This document shows positions 21,651 to 31,824 of a stretch of 64,000 nucleotides of DNA, piece after piece. A program made the position numbers and the translations under genes. The notes beneath the pieces are model-generated. The model saw only the letters and a list, made by a program, of their open reading frames with translations. It ran no database searches and was not told the DNA's origin. This DNA is from Phymatolithon calcareum (lineage: Eukaryota > Rhodophyta > Florideophyceae > Hapalidiales). The DNA is taken from positions 2,666,001-2,730,000 of the forward strand of contig OZ345357.1 of assembly GCA_977006965.1 (NCBI GenBank). Reading direction: 5' to 3'. Within the stretch, counting starts at the first letter, position 1, and the number at the start of each line of letters is the position of its first letter.

Positions 21651-21938
21651 ATGCTTACTCTTAATAGAACCGGAATTATTGCTTCTCTTGTTCTGGTGAC
21701 TTTGCTTGCATTTGTTCTTATCATGGCAGCGGTCACAACTCCGGAGCGACACGGCAGGATTTTCAGAACAGGAAAAGCTCCGGAATCTGAGGAGTGGGCA
21801 TTCCATAGTGCACTCTCTCAGCTGTTTGGACTGAATAATGCGTTGTCTGGGGATCACGATGACGCAGTCGCAGTACTGGAGCGACAGTGTAATGAGCTGC
21901 ACGTCAAGTTCACACAACCGGGCACACTCAGTGAGTAA
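21651..21938 (+). CDS. possible small membrane-anchored protein
   Basis: A 95-residue frame from the Met at 21,651. Residues about 7-31 form one strong hydrophobic segment (IIASLVLVTLLAFVLIMAAV), followed by a soluble tail with ALSQLFGLNNALSGDHDDAV and VLERQCNELHVKF. The frame is open further upstream to 21,483, but that part is less protein-like. It sits just after the coding-like patches at 21,003-21,486, so the two may belong to one gene with introns. No homologous family is recognised; chance remains possible. Confidence 0.3.
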   Translation: MLTLNRTGIIASLVLVTLLAFVLIMAAVTTPERHGRIFRTGKAPESEEWAFHSALSQLFGLNNALSGDHDDAVAVLERQCNELHVKFTQPGTLSE

Positions 21939-23235
21939 TGTGCGAGAGGCGAAATCTCGCTTATACTATAGCGGGTCGGGAATGGAACGGAATGATTGGA
22001 ATTAAAACAAGAGCTTCGTCTGTAAAGATGGTTTATGAGACTTGCGTGGCATTCTTGTACGTTTTTTCGACTAAGCTGTAGTTGTTGCTTGGTAGGTTCT
22101 TCCAGCGGTTGGTGCTGCGAGGATTGAAGTTGAAGAAAAGTGGAGAGCGCGCCTGGCTCTGACGTTTATTGCAAGTTGGACTTAAGTCCAGCAAGTGAAA
22201 GTGGGTGTGCGGTTACATAAACAGCAGAACGATGAACGGCACCCAGCATTGACACAGCGCATCGAACAGTTACCGTAGTTGGAACGAGAGGCGGTTGTGG
22301 AAATATGTTTTCCATCTTTGGTGGTAGTTTTCAAGAGGCTCATCGAAAGAAGAGGAAACGGGAATTCAAGCGAATTCCTCCGAATCGGGTTGAGAGGAAA
22401 AAGTGTTCCAGTTCGGGAAGCACTTGTGTGTCTGATGAAGCACGAAGTGAGAACCTGGGGACGAAACGGCTAATGCGGATCATAGCCCATGATAAGCAGC
22501 AGTAGTACGGCTATGAGAACTATACGAATTAAAAATGGACCTGTTTTCGTTCCAGGCCCCAAATCCAATCTCCCTCGCTCTTCCAAGGTATGCAACGTTA
22601 ACAAAACTGAACACGTTAGGATGCGACCGAATATGCGACAAAAGCAGGCTCCGTCTTCGAGAAGCCGCCCGTCCTAGTGGGACATTCTTTTTCTGCCTTG
22701 GCGATACAATGTCTCGAAGAGAATATAACACATCCTTCGCAATGACGGCGGTTAAACCAGACTCAAACAGTTGAATCATTCTATTTGCCGTGCTCACTAT
22801 CAGGAAGAAGCGCTCTCCAATTCTTGTAATTGAATACACAGTCTTCACAGCCCATTCCACACAAATCACAGCCTTGAGTTCCTCGTTTTTGTTTGTCTCC
22901 TCTTTCGCCACAAATTCATCAGCTGTCACCCATCCGCCCAACCCGCCGAGCGCCACAGTACAGCCCTGCGCACACCAGCGGCATAGGTACTGATCCGAGC
23001 GTGTGAGGAGGTGCTGCGCATGCTCACTGTCTGATACGCAACTGCGATATAAGCGTCATGATCTAACGCCGTCCGAGCTTTTGCTAGCGTGACAACGACT
23101 AGCTCAAACCCGACAAACTGGTCCGTCGATAAGTTCACATCGTTTTCGAAGAGAGCATATGCGCGCCATATACTCTCTCTCACGCCCGTTGTCTCGTTGC
23201 TGCCTGTCGCGCCCGTGTTATGTCGCTGTCCCAAG
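21939..23235. other. no recognised gene
   Basis: About 1.3 kb. A 158-codon minus-strand frame (22,956-22,480) exists but has no domain or compositional support and overlaps frames on the other strand. Confidence 0.45.
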
Positions 23236-24035
23236 GCGGTCGCTTTTTCCTCTCGCGACTGTACGCCGCACAACTTGGATCGCGATAGTCATGCTGTTCG
23301 TAGTAGGTGATCTAATGGGCCATACGGGCACGTGTCTCTCGTGTGTCTATGCGCTGCATCGCTGTCTTTTGCGTAGGTTGTAGTATATAAGCTAGTTTGT
23401 TCCTTCCGCTGAGTAAAGGAAGGTGGGGGAGTTCCGGATTTCGGCTCGATTGCTTGGATCAAGCATGCGCAATGTTCGCCTGACAGTCCCTTCGACCACG
23501 CGGAGCCGGAGCTCTTCCCAACCTTTTTGGACGCAACCGTCGTCATGCAAGCCAGCACGGAGACAACTGCGCTCAAGTTCCCTTTTCCCTTTTTCGTGCG
23601 TTCGTTCGAAGGTCGACGGCCAAGCCAAGGTCGCCGTCTGAGGAGGACGTCGTCCCTGTCCCGGAGTTTTCTGGACTTCGGCTCGAGTGCTTGGATCCTA
23701 CACGCGTCACGCCTGTGAATCCCTTCGACCATGCGGAGTCGGTGACTTCCCAACCCTTCTTGACCGCAACCGTTTCGCCGCACAAGCCAGTTCGGTGACA
23801 TTCGCGATCAAGGCCCCTGTCCACTTTTCGCGCGCCTGTCTCAAGGTCGACGACCAAGCCAAGGTCGCCGCCGCAGGACGACGCCGACGTCTACACGCTT
23901 AATCTGTCTGTTTGTCCTGGAGGTTTTGGTTGCTTGTCTTTCCTCCTCTTTTGTCTTGTCTCTCCCGCTCTTTTCTTCTCTCTCCTCTCTTGCGCTTTTC
24001 TCTCCCATGTGGCGTCGGGTTCTTTGGAGCCTGGC
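23236..24035 (+). repeat. LTR-like repeat, unit 1 (with internal duplication)
   Basis: The unit starts near gcggtcgctttttcc and ends at ggagcctggcgctaca. It holds a TATA-like box (gtatataag, 23,381-23,389), then agtaaaggaagg, a conserved TCGGCTCGATTGCTTGGATC word (23,441-23,460), a GACCAAGCCAAGGTCGCCG block, and a long pyrimidine tract (about 23,935-24,008). The TCGGCTCGA...TTGGATC block is repeated at 23,678-23,697, so about 237 bp is duplicated inside this unit. TATA, short leader and pyrimidine tract in that order suggest an LTR. The plus orientation follows the TATA box. Confidence 0.7.
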
Positions 24036-24049
24036 GCTACACTGCCTGA

Positions 24050-24630
24050 ATGCGGTAAGCGACTCTTTCCCTTGCGACAGTACGCCACAGAACTCGGATC
24101 GCGAAAGTCGTAATGCCCGTAGTAGATGATCTGTTGGGCATGTGGGCATGTGTCTGTCGAGCATCTAAGCGCTGTTTTTTCGCTTCGCTAGGAGTATAAG
24201 ATAGACTGTACCTTCCTCAGAGTAAAGGAAGGTGTAAGTTCTTCGGATTTCGGCTCGATTGCTTGGATCGCGCACGCGCAAGCTCGGCTCAACTTCCCTT
24301 CACCCACGCGGAATTGGAGTTCTCCCAACCCTTCTTGACCGCAACCGTTTCGCCGCATAATCCAGTTCGGTGATAATCGCGCTCAAGATCCCTTTCACCT
24401 CTTTTCGCGAGCCTGTCTCAAGGTCGACGACCCAGCCAAATGTCGCCGCTGGAAGACGACGCCGACACCTAACCGCTTATTCCGTTTGTTTGCCCTTTTG
24501 GTGGTTTTGCTGGCTTGTCCTTCTTTCCTCCTTTCTATCTACTCTCTCCCGCTCTTTTTCTCTCCTCTCCTGGTCGTCTCTGACCCTTGTGGCGCCGGGT
24601 TCTTCGGAGCCTGGCACTACACTTTCCTAT
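24050..24630 (+). repeat. LTR-like repeat, unit 2
   Basis: A direct repeat of the preceding unit: gcggtaagcgactctttccc at the start, TATA-like gtataag at 24,193-24,199, agtaaaggaagg, TCGGCTCGATTGCTTGGATC at 24,250-24,269 (809 bp from its first partner), a pyrimidine tract (about 24,520-24,580) and ggagcctggcactaca at the end. It lacks the internal duplication of unit 1. Only about 15 bp separates the units, so no retrotransposon body lies between them. Confidence 0.7.
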
Positions 24631-25129
24631 ACTATGTGTGCCACGCCCGCGCTTCTAATACTTGCCGCCGCTACCGCGATCTGCAGATGAGTACGCAGAG
24701 CCTGTACTCGCGTGCCACTGCATCCATAGAGTCCACTACAAACATGATGTCAGATCCTCACTAGTGGGCTGGATAGTCAGTAGACAGCCCTAGTCTGCCC
24801 TCTGCAGCCACATGTATGATCGCTAACCCACTATAAGTACTACCGCTCTCATCTAAGTAAAATTCTAGTCATCCTTCAGTGCTAATACATGAGAATGCCA
24901 ACAAGCGAAACAGTTCCGCGCGACGCAACGCCCATGTCAGACCTGTGGTCTGTCTTTTTTGCCGAGTGCCTCATTGGCGTGCATCGCCAGTGGTAGACTC
25001 GCCATCAAGCGGCGGAAGTGTGATTGCGCGTCGTTTCACGTCGCCGCGAATAACATGTGTTCGTATAAGTTCGAAAAGAGCGATATTTCCCTGTAACGAA
25101 TAGTTGTGAGAAAGGAACACAATTCAAGC
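24631..25129. other. no recognised gene
   Basis: About 500 bp after the tandem repeat and before the P450 pseudogene; only short frames. Earlier P450 exons or domains are not recognisable here. Confidence 0.5.
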
Positions 25130-25599
25130 GACAAGTTCCTGACTTTCTTGAAAAACTTGTTGATGCAGTTGCTCAGGATGCGGTCATCAAAGAAACTCTG
25201 CCACTCTATACAACTTGAAGCACTGGAAGATGATATTCTTGATGGTATTACCGTGCCGGAGGGAATCCCGGTTTTGTCGTGCCGTGGCTTGTGCATCGAA
25301 ACCCACAGTATTGGAGCGATCCTCATGTGTTCAAGCTGAGTCGATTCCTTGGACATAGCCCGACGCGAGGAGACGCTCCAACAAATTGGGTTTACTTGCC
25401 GTTTGGACGTGGTTCACGCATGTGCGCCGGTTCCGGATATGCTGTACCTGAGTTAAAGGTTCTTTTGGCGCATAGTGTTCTGAACTATGATCTCGATGCT
25501 TCGAACAGCGCAAAGAGTGCGAGCAACATTTATCCGCGCTTGGGAATGATTCCGTTGGGCGTCGACATCCGTGTGAAAGCCTGCGATAGCTACTGTTAA
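25130..25599 (+). pseudogene. cytochrome P450 C-terminal fragment
   Basis: The plus strand shows, in correct order but in three frames, a K-helix remnant (DAVIKETLPLY; the invariant ExxR has become E-T-L-P, losing its Arg), a beta-strand block (DDILDGITVPEGIPV), then FVVPWLVHRNPQYWSDPHVF (the PERF-like region follows as LSRFL), and the haem-binding loop LPFGRGSRMCAGSGYAVPEL with its axial Cys (F-x-x-G-x-R-x-C-x-G). A stop follows the K-helix and a frameshift lies near 25,270. The N-terminal 300 or so residues are absent. This is a truncated, inactive gene copy, most like eukaryotic class II P450s. Confidence 0.88.
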
Positions 25600-25945
25600 A
25601 GCACACTAGCAATGTTTAACAGGAATCATCTGTTGAGGCTTCTGCGTTTGCATCACTAGCTTCTTCCTCTCCTTTTCTGTTGTTTTCCATTTCTTCAGAG
25701 TCATTAGCGCCGAAGGATAACTAGTAGACGTCGCCAGCGAAGCACAACGGACAATCTAGTTTTTTTCTCTCCGCGGCAGTATCTGTATAATAAACTAGTT
25801 AGCGCGTTCAAGCGGGTATGTCTTGAATAGTACAAATTAGGCGAGAGGGAACTTATCTACAAACAATTGTCCTGATCAAAATTCCTTCTCCATGGCACAC
25901 TGGACAGTAGTGGTCCTTTATGATCATATTTCATTTCCTGTTTAA
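25600..25945. other. no recognised gene
   Basis: About 350 bp between the P450 fragment and the second copy of the unnamed repeat; nothing recognisable. Confidence 0.5.
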
Positions 25946-26241
25946 AATTTAGCAGCAGGGCACGAGCTGTAGTAGTTCTTGAGGTCAGGTATCACTATAA
26001 AGGCCATCGGAGCAGGGTGGTACAGTTCATGTACTCAGTGCGAACATGTTGAGTGTTGATACTCAATTTCGAGATTTTGAAATCTTGATGTGAGAACCCC
26101 TCCGTCATTCTAAGCAAACGCGAATACTTGGTGCAGCTCATAAAAGAATTCCGGATAGAGCAAAGCGTTCGAGTCCCATAGAGTCCTATCTCAGAAAAGG
26201 AACTCATTGGAAGGTTGTCAACTGTGGGTGACGACATCTGC
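25946..26241. repeat. unnamed dispersed repeat, copy 2 (uninterrupted)
   Basis: Aligns with 11,921-12,061 joined to 12,693-12,861. Because it has no insertion, it shows the original state of the site where the LINE at 12,062 landed (single tttgaaatctt at 26,076-26,086). A 99-codon minus-strand frame crosses it but resembles nothing known. Orientation is the same as copy 1. Confidence 0.8.
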
Positions 26242-26556
26242 GCATAGGGCGACCTCCAAGAAATATTATGGTCCCGAGTGTTTGATGGTGGCACGGTTCT
26301 TACGGGCTTCGTGCGCCTTCTTCATATATCTTAATGTTTCATTCGTGTAACGGAGCCTCACGTGGATGTTGTGCATGCCTCTCGCTCTTGGCAGTGCAGG
26401 CGCTTCTTCTCGCCGATGGTGCCCTCATGCAAATGTACGCTCTCTCGAGAATCGTCTCCGGCACGTGCTACTGAAAATCACACTACCACAGGACGAGACG
26501 TACCTCGCAAAGAGTGCCGACACCTGAAAAGCAGCAAAGCTTAATTTTAACCAAAA
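26242..26556. other. no recognised gene
   Basis: About 315 bp between the repeat and the 3' end of the eIF2B-gamma gene; probably part of its 3' flank. Confidence 0.5.
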
Positions 26557-27852
26557 TTATGCAAAAGATACCATGTCTCCTAGATCGAAGTCATCTGTTG
26601 TCTCGGCATGGAGTGAGAACTTATTTCCTGTTGCTTCTGTTCCCTCGGGTACAATAAAACTAGGTGCCACCTGACAATCCTTAAGTTTGCACCCTCTCTG
26701 GATCGTAGAGCCGAACGACACTATTGTGGAAGTCAGATTCGCATTATCCGCAATCGTCACATGGTTCCCAACAACACAGCCATTCAACTTCACTTGGGAT
26801 CCCATCGTTACCCCAGTCCCGATGACGCTCTTCTTGATCGATGTTCTATCCCCTGCAGTAACACCTTCACCAATGACGGAATCCACAGACACTGAAGTTT
26901 TGTCTCCTTTCCGAGCGAGCTTCTTCACGTTGAAGTTCTTATCCTTGCTTATTGCACTAGGCAGATAGGGGTCAAGGGTACCCTTCGCAACAGCGCCATT
27001 TGCATGCATTAGGGAATCCACGTTGTTCACCCTAGCGGCAAATGCGCCATGAACAATCCGGGTGGAAACGATTACTTCCGTTCCGACTATCGGGTTTGCC
27101 ACTGGATCGCGACTCAGAGTGAACTGCCGTCGCGCAAGGTAAGGCACCAAATCGAATTTAACAGAGGATATTGCTTCGCGTTGCTGCAAAAGGTGATTGA
27201 GCACCCAGGATGAGAACATGTAGATATGGGTGTCGGCAACATCTGATCTCAGTTGCAAAGAGGGGAATTTTTGCAACAATGTTCCGCGTACTTTGAGGAT
27301 ACCACCATCCAAATCAGTGGAAAAATACAAGCCGAGAAGTCGGTTGCCTTTCGATTCAACCATGGCGTATGTGTCGGCCGGCTCCATAGATTTCGGGCCT
27401 GTTGCCCGCAGCGTTACCGTGCAGCTTGCTCTTGTCGCTCGATGAATTCTGAAAGTTTCTTCCAAATCAATGTTGCCGATGTAGTCACAGCTCATGACGA
27501 TGTAGTCCGAGTCAGTGGTGTGCATAGTTCGGAGAATATCCGCGGTATCTTGACCTTCTGTGCTTTCAACGAAATGTATTTTCGCGTGTTGAGAATTCAC
27601 TTTCACTACCAGCGGGTCTTGAAAAAATGATCCGTTGACATAGTGCGTCACCTGCGCAGTGGAACTCGTGGATGTAACAATGGTGATGTCGAAAATTCGG
27701 GACCGAATCAATGAAAACAGCGAGTAGAAGAGCATAGGTCGATTCGCAACAGGAAGCATTGCTTTTGGAAATTCTTCTCCTACAAGGGGAAAAAGGCGCG
27801 AGCCTGGGCCTCCTGCAAAAATCACAGCTTTCACGCCTAGCGACATTTTCAA
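26557..27852 (-). CDS. EIF2B3: translation initiation factor eIF2B subunit gamma
   Basis: A 431-residue protein without introns. The N-terminal half is a nucleotidyltransferase-like fold (VKAVIFAGGPGSRLFPLVGE, then FPKAMLPVANRPMLFYSLFS; IVMSCDYIGNIDLEETFRIH). The C-terminal quarter is a hexapeptide left-handed beta-helix (SVIGEGVTAGDRTSIKKSVI, GTGVTMGSQVKLNGCVVGNH, NLTSTIVSFGSTIQRGCKL). This arrangement, the PVANRPML motif and the length (human about 450) fit eIF2B-gamma better than GDP-mannose pyrophosphorylase, which has the intact GGxGTRLRPLT motif. With epsilon it forms the catalytic subcomplex that recharges eIF2 with GTP in the cytosol. Met-3 (27,846) is an alternative start. It is head-to-head with MED4. 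Confidence 0.88.
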   Translation of the reverse strand: MKMSLGVKAVIFAGGPGSRLFPLVGEEFPKAMLPVANRPMLFYSLFSLIRSRIFDITIVTSTSSTAQVTHYVNGSFFQDPLVVKVNSQHAKIHFVESTEGQDTADILRTMHTTDSDYIVMSCDYIGNIDLEETFRIHRATRASCTVTLRATGPKSMEPADTYAMVESKGNRLLGLYFSTDLDGGILKVRGTLLQKFPSLQLRSDVADTHIYMFSSWVLNHLLQQREAISSVKFDLVPYLARRQFTLSRDPVANPIVGTEVIVSTRIVHGAFAARVNNVDSLMHANGAVAKGTLDPYLPSAISKDKNFNVKKLARKGDKTSVSVDSVIGEGVTAGDRTSIKKSVIGTGVTMGSQVKLNGCVVGNHVTIADNANLTSTIVSFGSTIQRGCKLKDCQVAPSFIVPEGTEATGNKFSLHAETTDDFDLGDMVSFA

Positions 27853-28202
27853 GAAACTTGGATCTTCGCAGGGGAAACCCGGGGCTTTAATGCGTCAGTA
27901 GAGACCACGGAGTTACGAGAAGTAGTTTGCAGCTCTTGCTTGCATTTAGGCGAACTGACTGAGCGATGGTCCTGTGAAGCACCGCCAATCTGGAATTCGC
28001 TTAATTCACCTTGGCGGATACCCCCAAAGAGGGCGAGGCTGTGAAAGGAAACAAAAGCTAATTATTATACTTAACATAGCCAATCAAATCCCTTACTTTT
28101 TTGCTTATTTTCGAAAATTCTCACAGTTCGTTGAGCTTGAATTTCTTGCAGGCATCAAGTTCGAGCTGGCCTCTCCCTTCGGAATCATTTGTTTTTTTTG
28201 CC
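27853..28202. promoter_or_regulatory. head-to-head promoter region, eIF2B-gamma / MED4
   Basis: A 350-bp interval between two start codons pointing away from each other; it must hold both promoters. No TATA-like box stands out for either gene. An in-frame ATG at 28,101 upstream of MED4 would extend that protein, but the added residues are not family-like. Confidence 0.55.
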
Positions 28203-28937
28203 ATGGCACCTGGGATGTCACAACCGGTCGAAGAGCACATCCGAGAGGTACCTTCGGTGTGTGTGCGACCAGAATCCCTTTGCATTCGGGACAGGGCGCG
28301 TGCGGGTCTGCGAGAATGCCAGAGCCTGGTGAATCAATTTTTCCAAGCCGCAGACGTGTTGATGACCGGGCGCGCAAGCGGCGGGTCGACGTTGAACGCC
28401 GAGGAAATTATGACGAGGCTCGTGGAACGACAAAAAGAGTTGCGCGGGCTGGTGGATGACGGTGCGTAAGCGTATCTCGACTAAATCGATGGTTCGCACT
28501 TGCATTTGCTGACTTCGCTTTGCTTTCTACTCGTAGTCGCCCAGCATCAACGTCTCAACAAACTCATTGAAGAACTCACAGCGATTGACGCATGCGAAGA
28601 GGGAAAATTAATAGCGCTAAGTAGCGCGTTGCGTGCGGGAGAGACTGCTCTGCAGAACGCGTTAGATGAATTGAAGCCACAGCTCCACGCTCTGCATTTG
28701 GCAAATAAGAATCCTGTGGATGTGGATGATGTGATCAGCTATGGCACTAAAATTGGCGCCTCAGTTGCTGCACCGGCAGGATGGGATCCATCACAGCCGC
28801 TGGGAAGCCACTTACCGCCAGCACCACCAGAGGAAATGATGAGAGCCGGTCGACTGGCGGCAATGGGCGGTGGAATGCAGCCCGGGGGACAGGATAAGAT
28901 GGACGCGGAGGATACTGCTGCTCAGATTGTTTCTTGA
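28203..28937 (+). CDS. MED4: Mediator complex subunit 4, two exons
   Basis: Exons 28,203-28,461 and 28,537-28,937 join through a codon split after its first base and give 219 residues. The intron is 75 bp (gtgcgtaag ... tactcgtag). Residues about 25-125 are helical and likely coiled coil. The diagnostic Med4 block follows: DVDDVISYGTKIGASVAAPA, then GWDPSQPLGSHLPPAPPEEM and MRAGRL. MED4 lies in the middle module of Mediator and bridges transcription factors to RNA polymerase II in the nucleus. The tail is Gly/Met/Asp-rich. The ATG at 28,203 is preferred; the frame is open to 28,101 but the extra part is unlike the family. Confidence 0.9.
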
Positions 28938-29554
28938 GCTGGGATTCTTTTCTGTTGAACGTGTTAAGTTCGGCAGCTTTTATTATTATTGTTAAACAGA
29001 CGCACTGGCTTCCTCACCGCGTGCAGATTGGAATCCTATGCCCAAATCCATGCCGTGAATACTCAGTCATGCCTAAATTGATCCACATTCGGATGTTAAA
29101 GAACCCAAACCTGACCCTGTTCTCGCAAGAGAAGGAAACAATTTAACATCTTCTCTCCAGCTGTTGAACTATCCTTCATAGCGAACGCTATCAAGTTTGC
29201 TTTCAAAATTCTTTAAACGATTAACTTCGGCAAGAAGTTGGCGTTCAAAGTGTATAAAGTGTTTATCCTATTTCAAAAATCTCCCCCAACTATACTACAT
29301 GAGGGTTGTCTCTCACAAACATGTGGTTGTATACTACAACTGCGATCCTAAATTGCATACGTATGGGAGAAGGCACCTAAATAAGTTGACCATGAGGCGC
29401 CAAGGCAGTTCAACCGCGAGACCCACCGTATTTCCACTTTCCGCTCAACATTGTCGTCATCGACGGCACTTTGTCGACAACGTAACCTTTTTGGCGCTCT
29501 CAGATTCTATTACAGTAGTCCCCTCACAAGAATTGATATACGGACATAGAAGAT
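28938..29554. other. tail-to-tail spacer, MED4 / desaturase
   Basis: A 617-bp interval between two converging stop codons. It is A/T-richer than the genes and holds only a weak plus-strand frame (29,197-29,643) that overlaps the desaturase end antisense. It probably contains both 3' UTRs. Confidence 0.5.
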
Positions 29555-30971
29555 CTACTCCAGCTTCTCCTCCAGCTTGGCGATACGAAAATGAGCTAGC
29601 AAGTTGCGAGCGTTCTTCGAATGGCGGTAGACTTCTCCATTGAAGGCGATCGTCGCATCCCGTCCATTCCAGAATTCCAAAATCTTTTGTCCACCGGGGT
29701 GCATGCTGACAAAATCGTCGATTTTGTGTACGATTCCTTCGATGACTACAAGCTTCTCTCCTTCTTCAACACGGGCTCTCACCGTATCCCAGTTCATGGT
29801 TAACAGCGATGAGATGTCCTGACCCCAGTCGATGAGACGCTTCAATGCATCAAGCTCCTGTTGCTTCACTTGGAACCTTGCCTTGATAATCTCGTTGTTA
29901 GGGAAACGAATCAGACGGGAACACAATCCGAAGTACGAGAAGAACCTGACCATCCACTTGGTCGGGTCATAATGATACCAGCGGATGCCATTACGGTAGT
30001 CATGCGGGAATTCATGGTGATAGTTGTGATATCCCTCTCCCTGTAAAAAATGAATGAACAAGAACGGAAGGAATAGCGGTTAGTAACAAGATTAGAGAAT
30101 TTCGAAACCAACAAAGAAAAGTACTCATAACACTTACAAAAGTGACGAGGGCAGTAATGACATGATCGTAACTGGTGTGCTCCTTAGAGTAGGTCTGTTG
30201 CCCAAATGTATGGGCCAAGCTGTTCACACAGAAAGTCGCCTGATGAACAAAAAACATGCGGCCGAAGCACGCGTACACAAGAGAGCCCCAGAAGTCACCC
30301 CAGCCAAAATATCCAATGCCCAACGGGAAAACAAAACCGAAGAATAAAGCAATTGAAAGATAGTTTCTATGCTGAAACATTACGCCCTTGTGCGCATTCA
30401 GATCGCTAATGTCTACGCGACCGGCACGACGTGAGTCTTGTTTGAGAACCATCCATCCGATGTGGGCATACCAAAATCCTTTGTGCACGGCATAGGGATC
30501 CTTGTCAGTGTCCACATATCGATGATGAGCCCGGTGATTCCGGCACCACCAGCGGGCAGAGCCCTCGAAGGCTGCAGCGCCCCACGCCAGAAGAACGAAT
30601 TCGATTGGGAAGCTGGCATGGTAGGCTTTGTGGGAATAGAGACGGTGGTATCCAGCCGTAATGCCGGTCCCTGTCAAAATGTACTGCACAACGGCGAGTA
30701 TAAAGGTCGGCTTTCTCAGGGGTACGAACCAGATGCCGATAAGAAGTCCGATGAGCGGGGAGAATATAATCGAAGTTGAAAGCCAGTTGATTCTTTCGAA
30801 CAGACTTAGTTCGCTTAGCTCCTTGTCCGTCATGTACTTGGAAGATTTCGTTTTCTCAAACACAACGCCTTTCTGGGCATCGAACTCAACATCATGAGAA
30901 GGCGAGGTTTTGGCAGTCCTACCGGTTCCCATGGTGATACTCCAGTGAAGCCCACAGGAGAGGAGATTCAC
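29555..30971 (-). CDS. acyl-CoA delta-9 desaturase with C-terminal cytochrome b5
   Basis: Two exons (30,971-30,138 and 30,040-29,555), phase-0 intron of 97 bp (GTAAGT...ACAG on the minus strand), 439 residues. Three His boxes bind the di-iron centre: HRLYSH (109-114), HRAHH (146-150) and HNYHH (283-287). Hydrophobic segments near 68-83 and 90-105, and again around 220-245, fit the usual four-span ER topology. The C-terminal domain has HPGG (haem His-392) and VYRHS (second haem His-418), so it carries its own electron donor, as in fungal OLE1 enzymes and unlike the plant plastid acyl-ACP type. It inserts the first double bond into stearoyl/palmitoyl-CoA. Met-14 (30,932) is an equally likely start. 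Confidence 0.92.
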
Positions 30972-31824
30972 TTCAATCGAGACCGATTAGGTAGATTCGG
31001 ACTGCGACAGACAGGTACTGAAAACGACTGAGCCAGACGCGCGAGCCTAGACTGAATCCGTGTTGAGATGATTTTCGGGTCAGGAATGAACGGAGAGCAG
31101 AGGCCTGGGCTACGTTGGGAATGTGTTCCCAATCGACAGACCACAGCTGATATCAGCTAAAGGGACCGAGGCAGAAGACAGCAGGGAGGTGCTCCTCCCT
31201 TTCCCGAAAAAATGTTTATTGCAATCAGAACACTGAATTTTAAAAACATTTGATGGATTTTTGTCTTTTATTTTTATGGAAATCCGATCATCAGGTCTCC
31301 GTTGTTTTGTGTGGCCGTTAGTGCAGCCATGTGTATGAAGCTGGGAATTTCCTCACTTTAAGGCATTATCTATTGGTTGATGTTACCTGTATGTCATTCA
31401 TGGAGCCTCCTGATTCGCAGATCTACTTCTGCTTTGTAATCTGTGTGGCTGAAATTACGAACCTGAAATCTTTTCAGGATGTTGCTGGGCATTGCGAAGT
31501 TAACTGCAGAAGATTTTCAGCTGTACGGCGCACCGGCGTATCATAACTGGACTGTCTAAAAACAATTCATAAAATAGAATAGTTTCTGTGCGCTGGATTA
31601 GCATTACAGTGATGAGCTTTTAATGCACTGTACTGTATGAGTCCTGTCAGTGCTGTAGCTCTCTGATGCCCTTTCCTTGTATCATATCAATTTCCGTTTT
31701 GAAATGTGTTCAATTGTTTCAGTAATAATTGCTATCATGCTTATTTTGTCTGCACTCAATTTTTTTCAGAGTGCCCTACTGAAGTCCGTCTTGCCAAAAC
31801 GAGCTTCTTCCTTGGTGTTTAAAC
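30972..31824. promoter_or_regulatory. head-to-head spacer, desaturase / SBDS
   Basis: An 853-bp interval between divergent start codons, A/T-rich to the right. No recognisable gene; one 71-codon frame (31,331) has no support. It must contain the promoters of both genes. Confidence 0.5.

Noticed and set aside
22480-22956. 158-codon minus-strand frame
   Set aside because: No domain, rival frames on the other strand, and transposon-rich surroundings.
26557-27852. GDP-mannose or glucose-1-phosphate nucleotidyltransferase
   Set aside because: The activating motif is degenerate (GGPGSRLFPLV instead of GGxGTRLxPLT), while PVANRPML and the C-terminal hexapeptide block fit eIF2B-gamma.
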